A stretch of DNA of 64,000 bases from Branchipolynoe longqiensis (GCA_030323885.1 CM059198.1:56756917-56820916); one strand, 5' to 3'; positions 51,470 to 61,715 are shown, counted from the stretch's first letter. Translations and numbers: made by a program. The notes: a model not told the origin generated them from the sequence alone.

Positions 51470-51625
51470 TGTGTTGTAGTTTCTCCTCTTATAGCACCAG
51501 CTCTACGCATGCGTATCAGGTGCTCATAGTTCCGCTAGTCCAACTCGAAGATAAAAGAACAGGAACAAATAAAGAAGCAACACTTAATCGACCCCTCGGC
51601 GTGTTTATACTCCCATAACCTGTTA
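51470..51625 (+). mobile_element. Possible short solo LTR
   Basis: TGTTGTAGTTTCTCC ... a TATAG, AATAAA near 51568, and an end CCTGTTATACA. TG...CA shape with a poly(A) signal, about 155 bp; no target duplication and no second copy, so this is weak. Confidence 0.2.
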
Positions 51626-51656
51626 TACAGTCCAACCACCCTCAGAATAAGCAGAC

Positions 51657-51985
51657 CGAGCGCGGTGGCCTAATCGGCAGAGTGCGGGCCTCGTTTTTGG
51701 ATTGTTGGGAATTCGGTTCCCGATCAAGTCAAACCAATCACTTTAAAACTGATACTTGTCGCTTCCTAGCCTGGTGCTTGGCATTAATAGGATAAGGCAA
51801 GGACTGGTTAGCTCAGTGTCAGGATAATGTGACTGAGTTAGATATCGGGTCATGGTGCCAGGGGCCTGATTTCGCAGTGGGGCCACACTATAAAGTCGCA
51901 ATGAGTGCATACTGCCTCAAGTTGGTATCAGTCCTGATATGACGTTAGATGTTGTCAGGATGTAAAACTCCAACAACCAACCTAC
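51657..51985 (+). mobile_element. SINE-A, head type 2, full length
   Basis: Head GCGCGGTGGCCTAATCGGCA and GGGAATTCGGTTCCCGATC differ from head type 1, but from AGTCAAACCAATCAC onward the body and the tail (TAAAACTCCAACAACCAAC) are standard. Confidence 0.85.
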
Positions 51986-51989
51986 ACAA

Positions 51990-52312
51990 TAAGCAGAAGG
52001 GCTGATTATGTATCGCTTGTATTTATTATCTTTCACCTATTATTATGACATGGATGTAGTTGTGGCGAGCGACGGAACCCATTACCATTATCAACATTTG
52101 GCATGGGCTGCTATGTTGGTTTCTGAACCTATAGATTCGGCAGAGCACAATTTGTTCAGATGGCTTTCCGCGAACTAAAGTTTTAAATGTTTCAAACTGG
52201 CTCAGCTTGCCTTTTCATTGAAAAAGTATAACTTTACCATGTATTAGTTAATTGATGAACCTCATAACTTCCGAGGGTTTGTGTGGACTCCAGTATAAAT
52301 ATGCAAAAATAT
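51990..52312. other. No feature recognised
   Basis: Nothing recognised. Confidence 0.4.
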
Positions 52313-52490
52313 ATATAGGCGTACATATATATGCATAATATATATATATATATATATTAACATATATATGCATAATGGTTCCAGCAACTTCTGATGTAAG
52401 TTCCTAGACTGCCATATAAATATACATATAAATACATTCATATCTACATATATACATACAGATATATATACATATATGTATTATATATCC
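52313..52490. repeat. TA/CATA microsatellite cluster
   Basis: Interrupted TATATA, ATATGCATAA and ACATATAT tracts; AACATATATATGCATAATG-type units recur. Confidence 0.85.
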
Positions 52491-52494
52491 TCCA

Positions 52495-52625
52495 TTGCGA
52501 CTGACACTGGTCAACATCCGGGAGAGTTGAGGTGGGCGAGATGGCACCACTGCTACAGTGATGTATCTTACGGAGGATAACAATAATAAGAATAATAGGT
52601 AATATTACCTTGCAAATCTTTATAC
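52495..52625 (-). repeat. Dispersed repeat P, copy 3
   Basis: Reverse complement matches 32505-32660 (TTGCAAATCTTTATACTTGC and CGACTGACACTGGTCAACATCC on plus). Confidence 0.65.
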
Positions 52626-52654
52626 TTGCATAATACGTTATACATCACATATAT

Positions 52655-52906
52655 ATATGAGCCTCTCTCAAAAGGTGATAAGCAATGTGGGACAAAACTG
52701 TGTCCATTCCAACGATCAACATACTATTTGATTATTCAATTGCTGACATACGGTGTTTCATGATCCCAATAGAATACATATTGATTTGGACCGAATGTCC
52801 TTGTGTTTTCAATGAAACTGTTTCTGTGCTGTTTTGTGTCAATCGTTACCCAGACACAACAAAATTAGTTCGCACCTTTTGAGAGAGGTTCATATACATC
52901 AATATA
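52655..52906. mobile_element. Element J, copy 3
   Basis: ATATGAGCCTCTCTCAAAAGG and CCTTTTGAGAGAGGTTCATAT ends; the CTCTCTC/GAGAGAG pair has co-varied relative to CTGTCTC/GAAACAG in copy 1. Length about 250 bp. Confidence 0.85.
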
Positions 52907-52984
52907 CCGATATACCATGTGTATATATCGGCAGCTAGACTACTATAGCGCTTGCAATTCGCGATAAATCGTTCATCACAATCC

Positions 52985-53012
52985 GGATATATATATATAT
53001 ATATATATATCC
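52985..53012. repeat. TA microsatellite
   Basis: Pure (TA)n. Confidence 0.9.
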
Positions 53013-53014
53013 TA

Positions 53015-53535
53015 CATTAGTGGGATAGTGCAAAGTTGAGTTCCAGGTTAGGTAGCGACAAGTACAAATTTGGTAAGTCTTTGATTTTACACAGTGAGGT
53101 TTCCCATTCACACACAGGAAGCCTTTGCTCTACTCATTCAGTCATCTTGTGAGGTCGAGTATTTAGTACCGTATGCCCAATTTGATGTATATCAGGGTCA
53201 GCTCATTGTCCTAACTAAATAGTAAAACCAGTATCAATTTTACAAGTCACTGCTTTGACTCGACCAGGAATTGAACTCTCAATCTATCACCTTGGAGGCA
53301 GGCGCTCTACTAATTCGACCACCCCTCCCGGTTTGCGAGTTTGAAACCCGGCCAAGTAAAACCAATGACTGAGACGTGTCGCTACCTAGTCTGGCGCTAG
53401 GCATTACTAGGATAGTACAACCACTGGTTCACTCAGCATCAGGATTATGTGATGGAGTGAGAAATCATGTCATGATGCCAGAAGCGTGGGTTTCTAGTGG
53501 AGCGACACTACGAATTTGCCAATTGTCCAGCAAAG
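53015..53535. mobile_element. Cluster of diverged SINE-A fragments
   Basis: 53015-53150 and 53160-53330 read on minus (GACTCGACCAGGAATTGAAC near 53260). 53330-53535 reads on plus and resembles 57840-58075 in reverse (ATGACTGAGACGTGTCGC / GCGAGACGTCCCTGTCAATG). They form an old subfamily. Confidence 0.55.
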
Positions 53536-53639
53536 TGGTGCCAATGTCAATGACGTCATTGTCTCGCTTTGTGTTTCTCTTTTTTATCCTCCTCACCCCC
53601 ACACACCACCTCACCACATCCCGCAAACGCTCGGTTGCT

Positions 53640-53700
53640 TTCCCTGCTGTGCAGTCAGGTCATGTGACCGGAAATCCCTAGCGGGTTGTACCGCTTGTAC
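53640..53700 (+). promoter_or_regulatory. GGTCATGTGACC palindrome next to GGAAAT
   Basis: A perfect 12-bp palindrome with an E-box-like CATGTG core at 53658-53669, followed by CCGGAAAT. It lies just outside the GC-rich terminal repeat. Function not shown. Confidence 0.2.
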
Positions 53701-53706
53701 CGTTCG

Positions 53707-54177
53707 TGCTTTGATGCGCGGCAAGGAAGGACGAGGAGGCGAGAGTGGAATAAGAGGGCATTTTATTGAGTAAATGCCCGAGGCGTTTCATGAACATACA
53801 ATGAATGTGAGGTGTAATAATCAGCAATATAGGTAAAGGTAAAATATAATATCATGTATGATGCATGCTCATGATGAGAGCGTCAAATGTCAGTGTTATG
53901 ATAAAGTGTCAGTAGTTGGCGGGAGGTGGGCCAGAGGAGCCCTCAACCCTATAGTGGAGAGTTGGTGTATAGGGATGGTGGGTGGGGAAAAAAGGAGTGA
54001 GGAGCGGAGTGTGTGGAGGCAGGAGGGCGAGTGGCCGGAGGAGAGGCTGGAGGCGGTTATAAGGGAAGGAGAAGGGGGGGGGGGGGTTATGTAAGAGAGA
54101 GCGGCTGGAGGAGGGAGGAGGGGGGGGGGAGCGTCCTCCCTCGCCTCGCATCAACCGCAATGCGAGCATTACGACCA
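53707..54177 (-). mobile_element. GC-rich LTR-like terminal repeat, solo copy 2
   Basis: Minus sense: TGGTCGTAATGCTCGCATTGCG (hairpin retained with one change), pyrimidine tract, TATA box near 54058-54063, AATAAA near 53762-53767, end CGCGCATCAAAGCA. Same architecture as 5362-6006 but with a shorter GC tract. The Pro/Ser frame on minus is compositional. Confidence 0.6.
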
Positions 54178-54324
54178 AGCCAAGGCTTGGATGCGCGGTG
54201 AAGGTGCGCAGCCACACATGCACATATACCCGAGAGCTGACAACATTTTGTAAATAAGGCGGGAAAACAGCTGGCCACAGCTGGGACGTGGCAGTGAGGT
54301 CAACTTAATCTGCAGTGATTGTGT

Positions 54325-54660
54325 TCTGACTTATTGTTGATGGTTTTGAGTTTCTGTAATTTGTTTAGATAAATATATTAGGTTGATTGTTAAAATCTAC
54401 CTTACTTTAGCTTGAAGTAAGTTTTATTTTAAATGGATAACTTTTTGAGATATTTGATTATGCATAATTAATTTTGGCAAGCATGCCAAAGCTCTGACAC
54501 CAATGGCTTCTTCACTACCATGTTCTAGTCAATTGGCTCAGCATTCACCTATGCCCTGCAACACATGTTTAATAAGTGACAAGTTTGAGGTGTAGAATCT
54601 GATCTAGATAATTGGTTTGGAAAATTTGATATTTTTATTGGACTATGCAGCTTCAATATT
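54325..54660 (+). mobile_element. Repeat C, copy 6
   Basis: GGTTTTGAGTTTCTGTAATT, ATATATTAGGTTGATTGTTA, AATAAGTGACAAGTTTGAGG and GGACTATGCAGCTTCAATAT. Confidence 0.75.
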
Positions 54661-54892
54661 GTGCTAGCCTTGATATCCAACTGCAACACTTACTTCAAAT
54701 ACCACAAATGTCTTTATAGTAATTCTCCTGGATTGTGTCGCTTTTATTCGAGTTTGAAAGAAAAATGTTTGTCCATCACTAAAATTGTGTTTGTCTTCCG
54801 GCCTTATCACCATCGGTGCAATTTAGGTACATCACTTGATTAATCAGGAGAAATTGTATTTTACGCATAATTGGTCTTCCTCATTCCACTGC

Positions 54893-55042
54893 TCCTTGCA
54901 CTGTCCTATCAATGCAGAGCGCCAGGCTTGGTGGCGACAAGTATACATTTTCTAAGTCATTGGTTTGACGTATGTCCGGGGTTGTGAATCCCATGACCTA
55001 CCAAACTGGGAGGTGAACACTCAAGTTATTCAGCCATCAGAG
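54893..55042 (-). mobile_element. SINE-A 5' part, head type 1
   Basis: CTTGCACTGTCCTATCAATG, GGTGGCGACAAGTATACA, and the head complement CTCAAGTTATTCAGCCATC. Abuts the family 2 element. Confidence 0.65.
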
Positions 55043-55696
55043 TGAAGGCCCAGTCACATAGACCTTAGTGGACGTAGTTGAACGTACTTGAGGCTAACAT
55101 AGTTGAACGTAGTTGAATGTAGTTGAACATACCGGCACCCATAATTCTCATTGGTAATAATGTGGGTGGGCCGTGAGTTCCGATTTAATCTTTGTACATG
55201 TTCAAATTTGTTTGGTTTTGTTGTTTTACATCCTAACAACATCTAAGATCATATCAGGACGGGTACGGACTTGGCACAGTGCGCACTCACGGCGACTTTG
55301 ACATGTTCAAAAGAGTGCTATGTTAGATGCTGAATTTGCAACCGTGAAGCTAACATACTTTAGCGTACTCTAGCATGCTCTAGCATATTCTAGCGTACTT
55401 GGCCAAAGCGCTGGCCACATAGCCGTTAGTGGAATTAGGTGAATGTCGTGGAGGCTAACATGGCTGAACGTATTTGAACGTAGTTGAACATCCCAGCATC
55501 CATACCATAACATATTTATCTGTACCGTAACATATTTATCCGGATCATAACATGTTTAGTCGTACCCAAACCTGCCAGACCTTAACATATTTGAACGTAG
55601 TTTAACATACTTACACCATGTTTGACCCCAATTAGCCTCCACTACGTTCACCTACATTCAACTACATCCAATAATGTGTATGTTACTGTGGCATAA
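55043..55696. mobile_element. Family 2 palindromic element, copy c, with nested SINE-A tail
   Basis: AAGGCCCAGTCACATAGACC and AATGTGTATGTTACTGTGGC ends, GTAGTTGAAC words on the left and GTTCAACTAC on the right. CTCTAGCATG words near 55365-55400, and a second end-like segment near 55420. A SINE-A tail in minus orientation sits at 55207-55303, in the part that in copy b follows GGACATGTTCAAA. Confidence 0.75.
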
Positions 55697-55886
55697 GAGT
55701 CCCACACAGTGGTCTATCTAGCTTACCTGATGCAATTATATTGAGATTGGATTTCCCTATTGAAACATCGAAACTGAAGGAGGAGTGAAGCTGTAACCAC
55801 AGCAGTGTGGATATATATAATTGTGTTACTTCACTAAGGTACATATTCATAATGTACTGACACCGAACCTAAACACCGAACCTTCA

Positions 55887-56280
55887 CCAGACGGGATGGC
55901 CGAATGAGTTGAGCATCCATCTCTAGTTTTGGTAATTCATGGGATCCGAACCCATGGGTTCGAACCCCGGTCGAGTCAAACCAATGAACATTAAACTTTG
56001 ATATTATAGTTTCCTAGCCAGACTCTCGACATTATTAGGATAGGGCAAGGAGTCGGGTAGCTCAAGGATAATGTGACTGAGTGGGATATCAGGGCATGGT
56101 GCAGGTGGCCTGGTCTCCCAGTGGGAATGCACTAACTCTTGCGCTATTTCAAGTATAAACATCTCAAATTAGCTTTGGCATACATGCCAAATCTCTCGGA
56201 CACCATAAGCTTCTGCTGTAACAGGTCTTGATATGACCTTAGATGTTGCCCGAACGGAAAACTCCAACAACCAACCAACC
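55887..56280 (+). mobile_element. SINE-A, head type 1, interrupted by a repeat C scrap
   Basis: 55887-56140 covers head to mid-body (CCAGACGGGATGGCCGAATG; GGTCTCCCAGTGGGAA). 56141-56227 is repeat C (TTTCAAGTATAAACATCTC, CCATAAGCTTCTGCTGTAAC). 56228-56280 is the SINE tail. Confidence 0.7.
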
Positions 56281-56383
56281 AAATCTTGGTGTGGAATCCT
56301 AGTCACTTGACCACTGGTGGTTTAATTGTTTTTTGGTATAAATATGTAACCTGCGCTAAAACTACCCCCCGTCCCACTTCATT

Positions 56384-56406
56384 GCCCCCCCCCCCCCCCC
56401 CCCCCG
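56384..56406. repeat. Poly-C run
   Basis: More than 20 consecutive or nearly consecutive C. Confidence 0.9.
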
Positions 56407-56421
56407 GCCCCCTCGAGTTGC

Positions 56422-57094
56422 TAATGGGGCTGTCACACTACGACGTAACGACGTCAACGTAGGGAGAACGTGAAGAACGTTGAACTTCTCGGCGTAGTAT
56501 GCAAATTTGGGCACAAGTTGAACGTGGATGCAGCGTAGTGGACGAGAGAGTAACGTCGGTAAAGCGTAGTGATACCGTCGTTCGACGAGAGAGGTCAACG
56601 TAATGACGCTGACGGAACGTTATGAACGTTATTCCATCGTCAGAAGAATGTTACGTGATGTTAGCTATGTCATGAGACGTTGAACGTACGTTGAATGCAC
56701 ATTCTCCTGACGTTCTCCTGACGTTTTCCTGACGTTCCCATTACGCCCCGTGGGCATTTGCACTTGGTTTAATGGGGGTCAACGTAGTGGAACATAGTTG
56801 AACGTAGTGAGGAGCGTTGGAATAACGTCCGTTTAACGTCATTGATGTTCGCTGAACGTGAACAGAAGGTACGGCGAACGTAAACCCTTACGTTCAACCT
56901 ACGTCGAAACTTTTGAACATGTCCAAAACCTCGACGTAACTTGACGTAACACGACGTAATGTGACATAGCTCAAAGTCACTCTAACATCATTATGATGTC
57001 ATCATAACGTAATCCAACGTATATCAACGTAATGACGAAATATCACCACGTTAGGCTCACGTTGGCTCATTACGTCGTAGTGTGACATGGGTAT
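56422..57094. mobile_element. Family 3 palindromic element (ACGT words), copy b
   Basis: GGGGCTGTCACACTACGACG and CGTCGTAGTGTGACATGGG ends. Inverted relative to copy a at 47159 (GAGAACGTGAAGAACGTT now lies near the left end). The 11-bp GACGTTCTCCT unit is present only about four times (56697-56745). Confidence 0.8.
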
Positions 57095-57099
57095 ATTGG

Positions 57100-57380
57100 A
57101 GTGTGGAAGGACTGCAGTCCAGCGTTCACTCAGACCTGGCCTTCTCTACGCAACCAACCTGTGCAGGCCAATATGTGAAGGTGGCTCCATGCCTGGGAGC
57201 TCACTCACTGCAGCCTACTCAAATATTAATTGATGCTGCTCTGTGCATTCGATATACAGTTGCGATTGCCAATATCTCCATCGGCTGTGGCAAGTCGAGC
57301 CGGAGTTGAGCCGGCGCGAAAAGAAACACAGAAAATAACAATTGTGGGAGATAATCAAAATAGATCGTGTCCACCTACCG
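57100..57380. other. No feature recognised
   Basis: A frame at 57082-57309 has no recognisable domain. Confidence 0.4.
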
Positions 57381-57384
57381 GCAC

Positions 57385-57715
57385 TCCGATGGCAATATCT
57401 AAGGTCATATCAGGACGGGTACCGACTTGTGTTTGTTTGTTGTTTTGTTTACGCCCTAGCAACATCTAAGGTCATATCAGGACAGGTACCGAGTTGTGAC
57501 AGTGCGCACTCATGGCGACTTTATAGTGCAGTCCCAGTGGGAAACGTACCGAGTTATGACAGTGCACATTTATAACATCTTTATAGTGTTGCCCACCTAG
57601 GAAATCAGGCCATTGGCATCATGACACAATATCCCACTCAGTCACATTATCCTGACTCTGAGCTAACCAGTCCTTGCCCTATCATATTAATGAATAGCGC
57701 CAGGCTAGGAAGATG
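57385..57715 (-). mobile_element. SINE-A with partial tandem duplication of the tail
   Basis: The segment AAGGTCATATCAGGACNGGTACCGA occurs twice (57401 and 57468), and GTACCGAGTTNTGACAGTGC also twice (57486 and 57546). The normal minus-strand body follows. Confidence 0.75.
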
Positions 57716-57839
57716 ATAACAATATGTTATGTCCAGCAACCCGCCCTCTGGCGACACTGGACAACTAATTTAGTGTTGTGGGTATTAGGTCACTGTATAG
57801 AATGGAAATGTTTGCGAAAGACTCTGCGATAACATAAAA

Positions 57840-58072
57840 CTGTACCTTATCCGGATGGGTAGCAGGTTGTGACCATGTGCACAATTGCCAAATTGTTAGT
57901 GTTGCTCCACGAGAAGACCAGGCTTCTGGCATCATGATATGATTTCCCACTCGGTCACATAATCATGATGCCGAGTGAACTAGTGCTTGTACTATCCTAG
58001 TAATGCCTAGCACCAGACTAGGTAGCGAGACGTCCCTGTCAATGATTTTACTCGGCCAGGTTTCAAACTCGC
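57840..58072 (-). mobile_element. SINE-A, diverged subfamily
   Basis: Order of body marks kept (GGATGGGTAGCAGGTTGTGAC, CACTCGGTCACATAATCATG, TACTATCCTAGTAATGCC) but strongly changed. Pairs with the fragment at 53330-53535. Confidence 0.6.
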
Positions 58073-58074
58073 AA

Positions 58075-58460
58075 ACCGGGCGCCACAGTCCAATCGGTAG
58101 AGCGCCTTCCTCCAGTGTGGGAGATTGGGAATTCAATTCCTGGTCGAGTCAAAGCACTGACTTATAAAATTGATACTCATATCTTCCTACCATCGTGCTT
58201 AGCATTAATAGGATAGGGCAAGGATTGGCTAGGTCAGTGTGAGGATAATGTAACTGAGTAGGATATCGGGTCATGGCGTTGTCCTCCTGATTTACCAATA
58301 TGGCAGCACTATAAGGTCACCATGAGTGCACATTGTCACAAGTAGGTACCCATCCTGCTATGGCTTTAGATGTTACCCAGACGTCAAACTTTAACAACCA
58401 AACCCCGTCCTGATATGACCTTAGATGTTGCTAGGACGTAAAACAACAACAAACAAACAA
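58075..58460 (+). mobile_element. SINE-A, head type 2, plus extra tail
   Basis: Head GGCGCCACAGTCCAATCGGT and AGAGCGCCTTCCTCC, box-B-like GAATTCAATTCC, body, then tail CAAACTTTAACAACCAAACC. It is followed by a second SINE-A tail (CCGTCCTGATATGACCTTAG ... AACAACAACAAAC). A type 2 head scrap on minus follows near 58505-58550. Confidence 0.75.
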
Positions 58461-58559
58461 ACTCAACAACCAAACCAAACCGCTCAAACTCTGAACATTG
58501 CTCGCGGGAAGCCGGTGCTCCACCGATTCGGGCACCACGTCCGGTGTGGTGGACTGTGA

Positions 58560-58885
58560 CGTGGATTCTTTTGATTGAGATACTATATTTAGAAAGTGTA
58601 CATAATTATATATGTCACATGGAAGTCACGTGACCAGCGACCTGACCAATAATATCGTCGAACCTTCTGATCCAATCATGGTATTCACTAATTACGGATT
58701 TCTATTTTTAGCTACCAAACCTTGGCACCCTTCAGTTCGACCTTACCCAGCCAACACAAGTGGCCCCGTTTTACAACAATGCCGTCGACCCACTGAGGCC
58801 GTGTTACTAACACATCCAATCATATATGCAAATGAAGTACTAGTCATGAACTACTACATAAATTAAAGGAGTAAAATTTGAAGCT
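58560..58885. other. No feature recognised
   Basis: A frame of 84 codons at 58612-58866 has no recognisable domain; otherwise AT-rich. Confidence 0.4.
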
Positions 58886-58886
58886 A

Positions 58887-59326
58887 TTACCTTTTGAAAC
58901 TACCATAATCATTTCTGCTTACCTTTTTTCTATTTATTGGTCAATTTTCATGAAGATTGAGTGATGATCAGATGCATTTCAGTCGGCAATGTCAACAAAG
59001 TCAGTCACCTTGGCTGCCAATCTTTTGTTAAATTCAAAATTGCATAACTTTCTTAATAAAGATATATTTCTAAAATTTATTTTAACCCTGTTAAAGCTTT
59101 TGATTTATGTGTAATTACTAAGACTAGTTGTTTAACTGAGTTATACAGATAACTAGGCTGACAGTGCTGCATTACATGATTCCGCCATAACTATTCAGAC
59201 TTGAAGTTGACAGTCACATTGTAGTCAAAGAATGGGAAATGCACCATGCAAGGGTCACCGAATCTTCATAAAAATTGGCCAATAGATAGAAAAAAGGTAT
59301 GCAAAGATGAATATGGCAGTTTCAAA
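58887..59326. mobile_element. Palindromic element L
   Basis: Inverted arms of about 75 bp: CTTTTGAAACTACCATAATC and TACCTTTTTTCTATTTATTGG on the left mirror CCAATAGATAGAAAAAAGGTA and GAATATGGCAGTTTCAAAG on the right. The interior is AT-rich and non-coding. About 440 bp; single copy here. Confidence 0.75.
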
Positions 59327-59329
59327 GAT

Positions 59330-60010
59330 GAAGACCCTCAAATCTGAGTGATTTCGATAGGTATTGGTCAATGAAAAAGTATTCACATTACTTTTCATAC
59401 AGTGGCACCTCGCAGATGCTTACTTGGCCTCGGTCTGGTTTCAAAATCTCCGCGGCCTGAGTAGTGTGAATTTCATACATTAATCTGTCATATTCTTACA
59501 ACAACATCTTGTCCTACATTTCTCGGAATATTTTAATAAGTATTTACCTATCCTCTGTGGACAAGTTCTTATCGAGGATGTCCAACACTGAGCTGCTTTG
59601 GTCACTATTTTGAAATATTTTATAATTATATAGCATGCTCTATGTAAGATTTGTAATAAAGGATTCCCACTACCAACACATCACACTTTCTTGTGATAGG
59701 TTTACGAAATGCTCTCGCATCTAGAATCCAATCCTACCACATGGCATGTGGAAACTGTCTTATGTCGGATTCGCCCAACGAAGCCCCCCCCCCTTATCCC
59801 ATCCTAATGTGATCTTAAATGTTGCCAGGAGATAGAACTTCAACAACCAATGCATATGTGTAGCAGCTTACTGTGCACTGTCCATAATACCTGTATCTTT
59901 CCTGACACAGCATTGACTAATCAGACCAGCGGGTTAATTTTGCTGGGCAGATATGGGGGGTGGGGTCAATACTCAGTTGTTAATATAATTGGGGTTCGGC
60001 TGTAGAGAAC
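59330..60010. other. No gene seen; SINE-A tail scrap
   Basis: A SINE-A tail fragment (AATGTGATCTTAAATGTTGC) is at 59800-59850. The rest is unassigned. Confidence 0.45.
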
Positions 60011-60011
60011 C

Positions 60012-60567
60012 TGAAGGCACTGTCAAACATAACCGGTTTTGGGTACCGGATAGAAAACGGACACTATATATTTATATATGGTTGGCATACGGCATTTCCG
60101 TTCTCTGTCCGGTGGTGTCAGGTGTGTATGGTGGGAAGTTTTGAGCACGCACAAAACTTGTACAGGACACAACCGGACTGATGTGTACCGTTGGTGTCCA
60201 TTTTAAGTCTGTTTTGTCCAGTTCATGTCCGTTACCCATCCGTTACATCTCCGGTTTGCTTCCTGCAGAGTCTGTTGACGGTGTTGCGGGAATTCGGTCA
60301 GTATATGTTCGCGGCGCATCAGTGACAGTCCGTACGTTTCTGTTTGACATTCGGTTGTCGTCCGGTTATCGTCTGGTTATAGTCCGGTTGCTATCCATTC
60401 ATGTCCATTTCATGTCCGTTTCATGTCCGTTTGTCCAGCGTCCATTGACCCAAAAGTGCAATTTCAACACATTTCGGTACATTTTGATACCGAACACCAC
60501 CGGACTAGAACATTCTTTGTCCAGTTGTATCCGGTACTCAATCCGATAAGGTGTGACATGCACTTTA
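60012..60567. mobile_element. Family 1 palindromic element, copy d
   Basis: GAAGGCACTGTCAAACATAACC and GATAAGGTGTGACATGCACTTT ends. Interior words GTCCGGT, GTCCGTTTCATGTCC and CATCCGTTAC. Diverged but colinear with copies a and b at the two termini and at the GAGCACGCACAAAACTTG / GAACATGCACAAAACTTC segment. Confidence 0.65.
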
Positions 60568-60569
60568 CA

Positions 60570-61240
60570 GACTGAGAAATAGCTAGTTGTTTCCAATAGT
60601 TCTAGGAACCTCCAGGATTCAATTATTTCAACTGATGTTATTTCCGGCTAATACTGGCAAGGCCTGGATAACTCACTCAGCCCGTATTTGGCAGGGTGTA
60701 AGGGGTTCCTCGGTGGGCATTGGGCATTCATCCAGAAGTAGGGGTGAGATCATGGGGGAGGGATAGGGGAGTGTGAAGGAGGAGGGGGGGGGGGTTGGAG
60801 GGTGCAGGGAGAATGATAGGGAATGGGGTGGGGGAGGGGCCATCGACGGGAAAGGGGGGGGCGGAGCGAAGATTTGTATTTTATTTATTTTTTACTGACA
60901 AGGAATTTACTCTGCCCATAATGTATAAGCTCCAACGAGGGTGCTTGTTTTCAATGCTGGACACCTGTGGTACTGTCTTGGTATTGGCTCTCGCCCAGCA
61001 GTGTCTACCTGTTTCTGCTCAGGCCAACCTTTTGCGATTTTGGGTGTTAGTAGCCTATGTTAGTTTTTTTGTATATTTCCAGAAATTTGTCTAGTCTGAC
61101 TATGATACCTTAGCGTACTATGTACAACTACTTGGGTGTTATGGAGGCTTGTAGGAGAGGATCCCGTCCTATTTTGATTTGTTACAGCATCCTTTCACCC
61201 AAGCCCTGTCCTTAGATAGTGCACCATATGAGAGGTATAT
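60570..61240. other. No gene seen; G-rich stretch
   Basis: G-rich low complexity at 60735-60865. A 99-codon frame (60795-61094) starts in it; its second half is hydrophobic (two possible membrane-spanning stretches), but I recognise no family. Confidence 0.35.
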
Positions 61241-61244
61241 GGTG

Positions 61245-61420
61245 ATTTTGGTTGGTTGTTGGAGTCTTACGTCCTGGCAACATCTAAGGTCATATCAGGA
61301 TTAGTGCTGAATGATGAACTCATGGCGACTTAATAGTGCTGCCAAACTGGGATACCAGGCCCCCATATTTATAACCTGACATCCCACTCAGACACGTTAT
61401 CCTGATACTGTGGTGCTCTG
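61245..61420 (-). mobile_element. SINE-A 3' half
   Basis: GGTTGGTTGTTGGAGTCTTAC to CAGACACGTTATCCTGATAC, then directly a SINE-B. A plus-strand SINE-A tail scrap (AGTTGATAGCCGTCCTGATA) lies at 61725-61800 on the far side of that SINE-B. Confidence 0.75.
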
Positions 61421-61715
61421 TGGCAGAGTGGTTAGAGTGCCTGACTTTTTCTAGGTCAGGCTCCTAATCTGAAGGTCAATGGTTTGATTCCCCGTGGCCT
61501 CCACCTCTGCCAATTTGGATTTCCACCGCTGTGTATAACTTACAGTGTCATCAAAGGCCAGTTGCTCTCATTCCATGTCTACATGGTATGGGAGGTTAAA
61601 CATCCAGTCCATCGCTAACAGTGTAGGTTCAGGCTTTCTATCGACAAAATGTCTTATGGTGAAAACAAAGTTTATTCAGACTTATCCATGATAGGCAATA
61701 TAAATCTTCAAGAAA
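61420..61715 (+). mobile_element. SINE-B, full length
   Basis: Head TGTGGCAGAGTGGTTAGAGT (box A-like) and GGTTTGATTCC (box B-like), CCAATTTGGATTTCCACCGC, CATGTCTACATGGTATGGGA, and a 3' end with CCATGATAGGCAATATAAAT that recurs on the left side of the minus copies at 18605 and 30622. Confidence 0.85.

Noticed and set aside
61420..61500. A tRNA gene with an AGAGTGGTTAGAGT arm
   Set aside because: The same sequence heads five SINE-B copies; no separate acceptor stem could be closed.
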